This document shows, one piece after another, positions 6,291 to 9,807 of a stretch of 9,807 bases of DNA. Under the pieces are notes generated by a model. The model made no database searches, was not told where the DNA came from, and worked only from the letters and a program-made list of their open reading frames with translations. Numbering within the stretch: position 1 is the stretch's first letter; each line of letters opens with the position of its first letter. This stretch comes from Anaerolineae bacterium. GTDB lineage: Bacteria > Chloroflexota > Anaerolineae > B4-G1 > SLSP01. The position numbers and the translations under genes are program-made. The stretch is taken from positions 1-9,807 of the forward strand of contig JAFGNI010000289.1 in the NCBI GenBank assembly GCA_016927095.1, in the 5' to 3' direction.

Positions 6291-7517
6291 CTACAAAGCG
6301 CGAAGCGCCTCAACCGGCTCCATCCGCGAGGCGTACCACGCTGGGTAAAGCGAGCCGATCAGGGTGATGACCCATGCCATCACCGAGACGATGACCGTGT
6401 CTTGGACCGAGTGCGCGGTGTACATCCGCTCGCCAAAGGTGAACGCGGTTGTGTCAATGGCGGCAGCCGCGGTACCGATATCGATGCCGACGACGGAGAA
6501 ATACTCAACCAGCAACGATCCAACCAGCACCCCCAGGGCAATGCCGGTGAGGGCTAGGGCACCGGATTCGATCAGAAACATCATCCGGATCTCCCGGGCC
6601 TTCATACCCAGTGCCGCCAGGATACCCATCTCGCGGGTACGTTCCAAAACGGTCATCAGGAGCGTGTTGACGATGACAACGGCCACGATGGCGAGGATCA
6701 CAATGTAAAGCAGGTAGATGATCTGACTGCCGATCACAATGTAGTCCAACATCACAGCATTCAGATCCTCCCACGTCAGCAGCTCTAGCCCCGGCGACGC
6801 CAACGCGGCAGCGACGGCGCCGGCCTCTTCGCGATCGTGTAGTCTCGTGAGAATGGCGCTGGCGCGGCCCTCTGTGCGCGTAATGGATTGCGCCTTGGCG
6901 AGCGGCATCAGGATGATGTTGAGGTCGTAGCCGGGAATACCCGTGTCGTAGAGCCCGCGCACGACAAAGACCGCTTCGTCAGGCTGCTCGCCCGACGTAG
7001 GCATCAACAGGCTGAAGCTGTCACCGACCCCAATGTCCAGCGATGCCGCCAAACGCCGGCCCACAAGCACGCCCTCCCTATCGTCAGGCTCGGGCAGTTG
7101 CCCGGCGACGATGCCTTCCCGGAAAGGCGCATTGACCTCCGACCGGAAGTCCATCCCGTAGACGGCAACGTTCACCGACTCCTCACGGAGCCCAATCACC
7201 CCAGACGCCCATAGGATCGCCGTGGCGTCCTGCACCTCTGGATGTGCGCGCACTTGCGTAGCGAGGTCTTCCGCATCATCAAGCAGGTCTTCCCACCTAA
7301 GGCTGCTCTTGTCGCGGTCATAGTCCGCGTCTCGAATCTGTAGGTCGCTGGTCTGGATCCGGATGTTATCCTCGATCGCCATCGCATAGGTGCCCTTCAT
7401 CAAGCCCCCGGTGAGCACCAGCAAGGCCACCCCCAGTAGCATCGCCACCAACGTCGCCGCCGAACGTCGCTTATTGCGGCGCAGATCCCGGACCGCAATC
7501 TTCCACAATCCCGCCAT
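6291..7517 (-). CDS. FtsX-like ABC transporter permease 2
   Basis: 408-aa permease of the MacB/LolC/E type. A basic cytoplasmic start (LWKIAVRDLRRNKRR) leads to helix 1 (about 19-40). A large extracytoplasmic domain follows (about 45-260). The C-terminal FtsX domain has three helices: IIYLLYIVILAIVAVVIVNT, a second around FLIESGALALTGIALGVLVG, and a last one ending TLIGSLYPAWYASRMEPVEA. The cytoplasmic coupling segment LERTREMGILAALGMKAREI is the family hallmark. Start choice: two ATGs are adjacent at 7520 and 7517; GGGAGGAG just upstream gives better spacing for 7517, and a TTG at 7535 would be an unlikely longer start. It probably pairs with permease 1, 69 bases upstream, as a heterodimer driven by the operon's ATPase. 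Confidence 0.93.
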   Translation of the reverse strand: MAGLWKIAVRDLRRNKRRSAATLVAMLLGVALLVLTGGLMKGTYAMAIEDNIRIQTSDLQIRDADYDRDKSSLRWEDLLDDAEDLATQVRAHPEVQDATAILWASGVIGLREESVNVAVYGMDFRSEVNAPFREGIVAGQLPEPDDREGVLVGRRLAASLDIGVGDSFSLLMPTSGEQPDEAVFVVRGLYDTGIPGYDLNIILMPLAKAQSITRTEGRASAILTRLHDREEAGAVAAALASPGLELLTWEDLNAVMLDYIVIGSQIIYLLYIVILAIVAVVIVNTLLMTVLERTREMGILAALGMKAREIRMMFLIESGALALTGIALGVLVGSLLVEYFSVVGIDIGTAAAAIDTTAFTFGERMYTAHSVQDTVIVSVMAWVITLIGSLYPAWYASRMEPVEALRAL

Positions 7518-7533
7518 CATCTCCTCCCAAACC

Positions 7534-7573
7534 AACGTGACAACGTTCTAACGTTCAAACGTCACAACGTTCC
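7534..7573. repeat. Five-unit 8-bp tandem repeat AACGTNNN
   Basis: AACGT occurs at 7534, 7542, 7550, 7558 and 7566, exactly every 8 bases. The units are AACGTGAC, AACGTTCT, AACGTTCA, AACGTCAC and AACGTTCC. The block fills most of the 69-base gap between the two permease genes and stops just short of permease 2's ribosome-binding site at 7521-7528. Because AACGTT is self-complementary, the array reads similarly on both strands. Confidence 0.8.
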
Positions 7574-7586
7574 TCTTCGTTGGCCC

Positions 7587-8825
7587 CTAGATGTGGTGCA
7601 GCGCCTCAGTGGGCTCCTGACTGGCGGCACGCCAGGCAGGATAGAGCGAGGCAATGACCGCGACCCCCACAACCATGAGGGCGCGCTGCAGCAGAATGTT
7701 GATGTCGTTAGCGAAGTAAATGCGATCGCCCATCAGCGCGTAGATCTCTGCGCCCAGCTGGCTGATGTCACCGGGCATGGGCAGTCCCACCCGCGCGCCT
7801 ACGGCGTTGATGACGGCGCCCAGGGCGCACCCGACTGCGGCGCTGAGCACCCCGAGGAAGCTCCCCTCCAACAAGAACAGCGCGACGATTTCCCGCCGCT
7901 TAAGGCCCATCGCAGCAATCAGACCGATCTCGCGCGTCCGCTCCACGACAACCATCAACATCAGGTTGAAGATGCCCACGCCGGCAATAGCGAGGATAAC
8001 GACATTCATGATCGCGAGCATCTGCCTGTCTGCCGACATCGCGTCGGTGAGCGAGGGATCGAGCGTATCCCATGCATCCACCTCATAACCCGGCAGCGCG
8101 GCTTGCAGCCGGGTGACCATCATGTCCTCCTCGCCAACCGTCTCCAGGTAGATCCCGACCTCGGTCACCTGATCGCGCAGGCCGAACAGGGTCTGCGCTT
8201 CGCTCAGAGAGATGAAGGCGTCGTCCTCTAGCTCATCAGCGCCCAGATCGTAGATGCCGATCACGGTCATCGTACGCTGCCGCATCTGCTCGTGCGTCGC
8301 CCGACCGGACAGGGTGATGCGATCGTCAAGGCCGACCTCGAGATCCTCTGCCATACCTTGGCCGATCAAGATGACATCCTCATCAGCGGGCTCAAGGTAG
8401 CGACCCGCCACCACGTTCTCAGGAACCGGGGAGACATGACGCTCTCGCTCCGGTTGGATCCCGATGAACACGGCGGGATAGGAGCCCCCACGGCTGCTGA
8501 GCAGGCCACTGGTCTCAATGCGTTGGGCGGCAACGATGGTCTCTGGCTGGGTCAAGGCGTATTCGACGGCTGCTTCGGCGTGGACTTCGGGAATCGGCAG
8601 CAGTGGCATCTGGTTGACCTTGTCACGATAGCCCGTGGCGTGGACGAGAACATTGCCGCCCTCCAAGCGCACGCTCTTGGCGTACATTGTGTCCATCATA
8701 CCCGCCATCATGCCGTCAAAAAGCAGGATCAGCATCAGCGCCAGGGACATCGCCAGCATGGCAATCAGCGTGCGCCGCTGATTGCGCCAGACGTTGCGCC
8801 AGGCAATTCTCACATATCTACCCAT
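7587..8825 (-). CDS. FtsX-like ABC transporter permease 1
   Basis: 412-aa integral membrane permease, MacB/LolC/E type. It begins with the basic RIAWRNVWRNQRRT segment and helix 1 (about 19-42, very Met/Leu-rich). The extracytoplasmic domain covers about 45-265. Three C-terminal helices follow: MLAIMNVVILAIAGVGIFNL, then around LFLLEGSFLGVLSAAVGCAL, and finally ALMVVGVAVIASLYPAWRAA before PTEALHHI. The coupling sequence VERTREIGLIAAMGLKRREI is intact. The ATG at 8825 is preceded by AGGAG 8 bases away and lies 24 bases after tetR, so it is the first transport gene of the operon. Permease 1 and permease 2 differ clearly outside the FtsX domain, which suggests a heterodimer such as LolC-LolE rather than a recent duplication. 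Confidence 0.94.
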   Translation of the reverse strand: MGRYVRIAWRNVWRNQRRTLIAMLAMSLALMLILLFDGMMAGMMDTMYAKSVRLEGGNVLVHATGYRDKVNQMPLLPIPEVHAEAAVEYALTQPETIVAAQRIETSGLLSSRGGSYPAVFIGIQPERERHVSPVPENVVAGRYLEPADEDVILIGQGMAEDLEVGLDDRITLSGRATHEQMRQRTMTVIGIYDLGADELEDDAFISLSEAQTLFGLRDQVTEVGIYLETVGEEDMMVTRLQAALPGYEVDAWDTLDPSLTDAMSADRQMLAIMNVVILAIAGVGIFNLMLMVVVERTREIGLIAAMGLKRREIVALFLLEGSFLGVLSAAVGCALGAVINAVGARVGLPMPGDISQLGAEIYALMGDRIYFANDINILLQRALMVVGVAVIASLYPAWRAASQEPTEALHHI

Positions 8826-8849
8826 CCACGGTCTCCTGAGATCGGGGGC

Positions 8850-9542
8850 TCACTTGGAGAACCACGCCCGCAGTGTATCCTCGCTGACCATCGGCAACGA
8901 ACCCGGTGTTGCGCCGAGCACGCGCTCGATCGCCTGCTGTCCCACAGCGAATGTGTGCAGTGCCAGCGCCTCCGCATCTGGAGCGATGTCCGGGTGCGAA
9001 ATCAGGTCGACAAGCTTATCCGATAGGTGACGTGCGATCACATACACAATCCCGGCAACCAGCTTCGCGTCCTGCGCTGCAGGCAAGGTCGCAAAGGTAC
9101 CCTCCTGGACACCCTGCGCGATGATCCCAGCCAGGGCCGGCACGGCAGCTTCCGTCACCTGCGTGCGTAGCTTGTGATAGAACAGCACGTTAGCATCCGA
9201 CCGCACCATACTCACATAAGCGAGCATCTCCGGTTTGCGCGCCAGCTTCCAATTACCGATAATCTGAAACGCTCGCTTCCATTTCTGCACCACATCGAGG
9301 GTTTCATCGGCCACGATAGCGTCGAAGAGCTCAAAACTCTGGTCGACAAGGTCGGTGACGAGGGCCTCCAGGACATCCTGCTTCGCATCGAAATAGTAGT
9401 AGAACGTGCCCTGTGAGACACCGACCGCCGTGACAATGTCGTGCACCGAGGTGCTCTCATAACCTTGCGTGTAGAAGAGCTGGCGGGCGGTGTCGATCAG
9501 CTCCTGTCGCCGTTCCTCGGGTGCTTTGACTGTGCGCGCCAT
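8850..9542 (-). CDS. TetR-family transcriptional repressor
   Basis: 230-aa TetR/AcrR-type regulator, first gene of the operon. The N-terminal DNA-binding domain is textbook: RRQELIDTARQLFYTQGYES (11-30), then the helix-turn-helix TSVHDIVTAVGVSQGTFYYYF (31-51) and DAKQDVLEAL. The C-terminal domain (about 65-230) is all-helical and is expected to bind an effector and dimerise; its ligand is unknown. An in-frame ATG at 9584 would add 14 residues, but the ATG at 9542 starts exactly at the usual TetR N-terminus and has GAGG 5 bases upstream. An inverted-repeat operator and a promoter lie immediately upstream, so it probably represses itself and the exporter genes that follow, with release on ligand binding. 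Confidence 0.95.
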   Translation of the reverse strand: MARTVKAPEERRQELIDTARQLFYTQGYESTSVHDIVTAVGVSQGTFYYYFDAKQDVLEALVTDLVDQSFELFDAIVADETLDVVQKWKRAFQIIGNWKLARKPEMLAYVSMVRSDANVLFYHKLRTQVTEAAVPALAGIIAQGVQEGTFATLPAAQDAKLVAGIVYVIARHLSDKLVDLISHPDIAPDAEALALHTFAVGQQAIERVLGATPGSLPMVSEDTLRAWFSK

Positions 9543-9593
9543 CGTTACCTCGCTCCGTACACTAAAGTTGTGTGAACACCTCACGACCCGAAG

Positions 9594-9618
9594 TTACTGA
9601 CTGACGATCAGTCAGTAA
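9594..9618. promoter_or_regulatory. Probable TetR operator, 11-bp inverted repeat
   Basis: Two perfect 11-base arms, TTACTGACTGA (9594-9604) and TCAGTCAGTAA (9608-9618), flank the 3-base centre CGA. Size and symmetry fit the operator of a TetR-family dimer. The site lies 51 bases upstream of the tetR ATG and begins 4 bases downstream of a good -10 box, so a bound repressor would cover the transcription start. This is strong positional evidence for autorepression of the exporter operon. Confidence 0.85.
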
Positions 9619-9622
9619 TCAC

Positions 9623-9651
9623 AGTATACCGGAATCACGCTAGAAAGTCCA
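9623..9651 (-). promoter_or_regulatory. Sigma-70-type promoter of the tetR operon
   Basis: Reading the - strand, TGGACT (-35, 9646-9651) is separated by exactly 17 bases from TATACT (-10, 9623-9628). The -10 differs from consensus at one position and the -35 at two. The predicted start falls around 9615-9617, inside the inverted-repeat operator, and the leader runs to the tetR ATG at 9542. No other promoter of this quality was noticed in the operon. Confidence 0.7.
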
Positions 9652-9656
9652 GCGCC

Positions 9657-9807
9657 AGACGCCCCACCGGGGCATCTCTACAGCCGCACAGCACAACCCG
9701 TCGTGGTAGAGACGTGCCGTTGGCACGTCTTCCGCGAGGCTAACCGCGACAATCAGCCGCAGTTGCCCCACCGGGGCGTCTCTACAGCGGCACAGCACAA
9801 CCCGCCG
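9657..9807. repeat. Alternating GTAGAGA-flanked hairpin array
   Basis: Three hairpins alternate in orientation. The first, AGACGCCCC-ACC-GGGGCATCT (9657-9677), is on the - strand sense. The second, AGACGTGCC-GTT-GGCACGTCT (9710-9730), is on the + strand. The third, AGTTGCCCC-ACC-GGGGCGTCT (9761-9781), is again inverted. Each is preceded, in its own sense, by GTAG leading into AGA. The 43 bases at 9661-9703 recur at 9765-9807 with 3 mismatches, a period of 104, including the spacer GCACAGCACAACCCG. The array runs off the window end. It resembles BIME clusters of REP-like elements. Apart from the promoter and operator, nothing else is seen between tetR and the window end. Confidence 0.8.

Noticed and set aside
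7518..7535. Longer start (TTG at 7535) for permease 2
   Set aside because: It would place the strong GGGAGGAG ribosome-binding site inside the coding sequence; the ATG at 7517 fits both spacing and the family's usual N-terminus.
9661..9807. Possible CRISPR array
   Set aside because: Only two copies of a 43-base unit are seen, 104 bases apart. The intervening DNA contains an inverted copy of the same hairpin family rather than a unique spacer, and no cas gene is present.

Overview
The window is GC-rich bacterial DNA with two halves that converge near position 2880. No RNA gene and no CRISPR array was found. The best guess for the source is a Chloroflexota-type (Anaerolineae or Caldilineae) genome. 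The clues are HlyD-like adaptors with long Ala/Glu-rich coiled coils, one of them a lipoprotein, no TolC-type outer-membrane partner in the window, and several families of small intergenic hairpin repeats. This guess rests on style, not on a marker gene.

Left half (1-2859, all + strand): a patchwork of accessory genes, several broken. Two GNAT acetyltransferases overlap by the 4-base ATGA. They are followed immediately by a small membrane protein whose reading frame is broken by one missing base. Next is a VapBC-type toxin-antitoxin locus: the AbrB-type antitoxin is intact, but the PIN-domain toxin has one extra base after its first catalytic aspartate. From about 2440 to 2859 lies a decayed coding remnant with in-frame stops, part of which resembles the uroporphyrinogen-decarboxylase-like methyltransferase family.

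Right half (2896-9542, all - strand): an intact exporter operon. In transcription order it is tetR, FtsX-like permease 1, FtsX-like permease 2, MacB/LolD-type ATPase, lipoprotein HlyD-like adaptor, second HlyD-like adaptor. Upstream of tetR is a good sigma-70-like promoter (17-bp spacer). Directly downstream of its -10 box is a perfect 11-bp inverted repeat, very probably the TetR operator. The likely working model is a heterodimeric type VII (mechanotransmission) ABC system, with two permeases, an ATPase dimer and two surface adaptors, that expels or relocates an amphiphilic compound and is derepressed when TetR binds a ligand.

Repeats: three structured intergenic families are present. Hairpins with compensatory arm changes lie between permease 2 and the ATPase (6141-6265). 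A five-unit 8-bp tandem repeat, AACGTNNN, lies between the two permeases (7534-7573). An alternating array of GTAGAGA-flanked hairpins starts at 9657 and runs off the window end.
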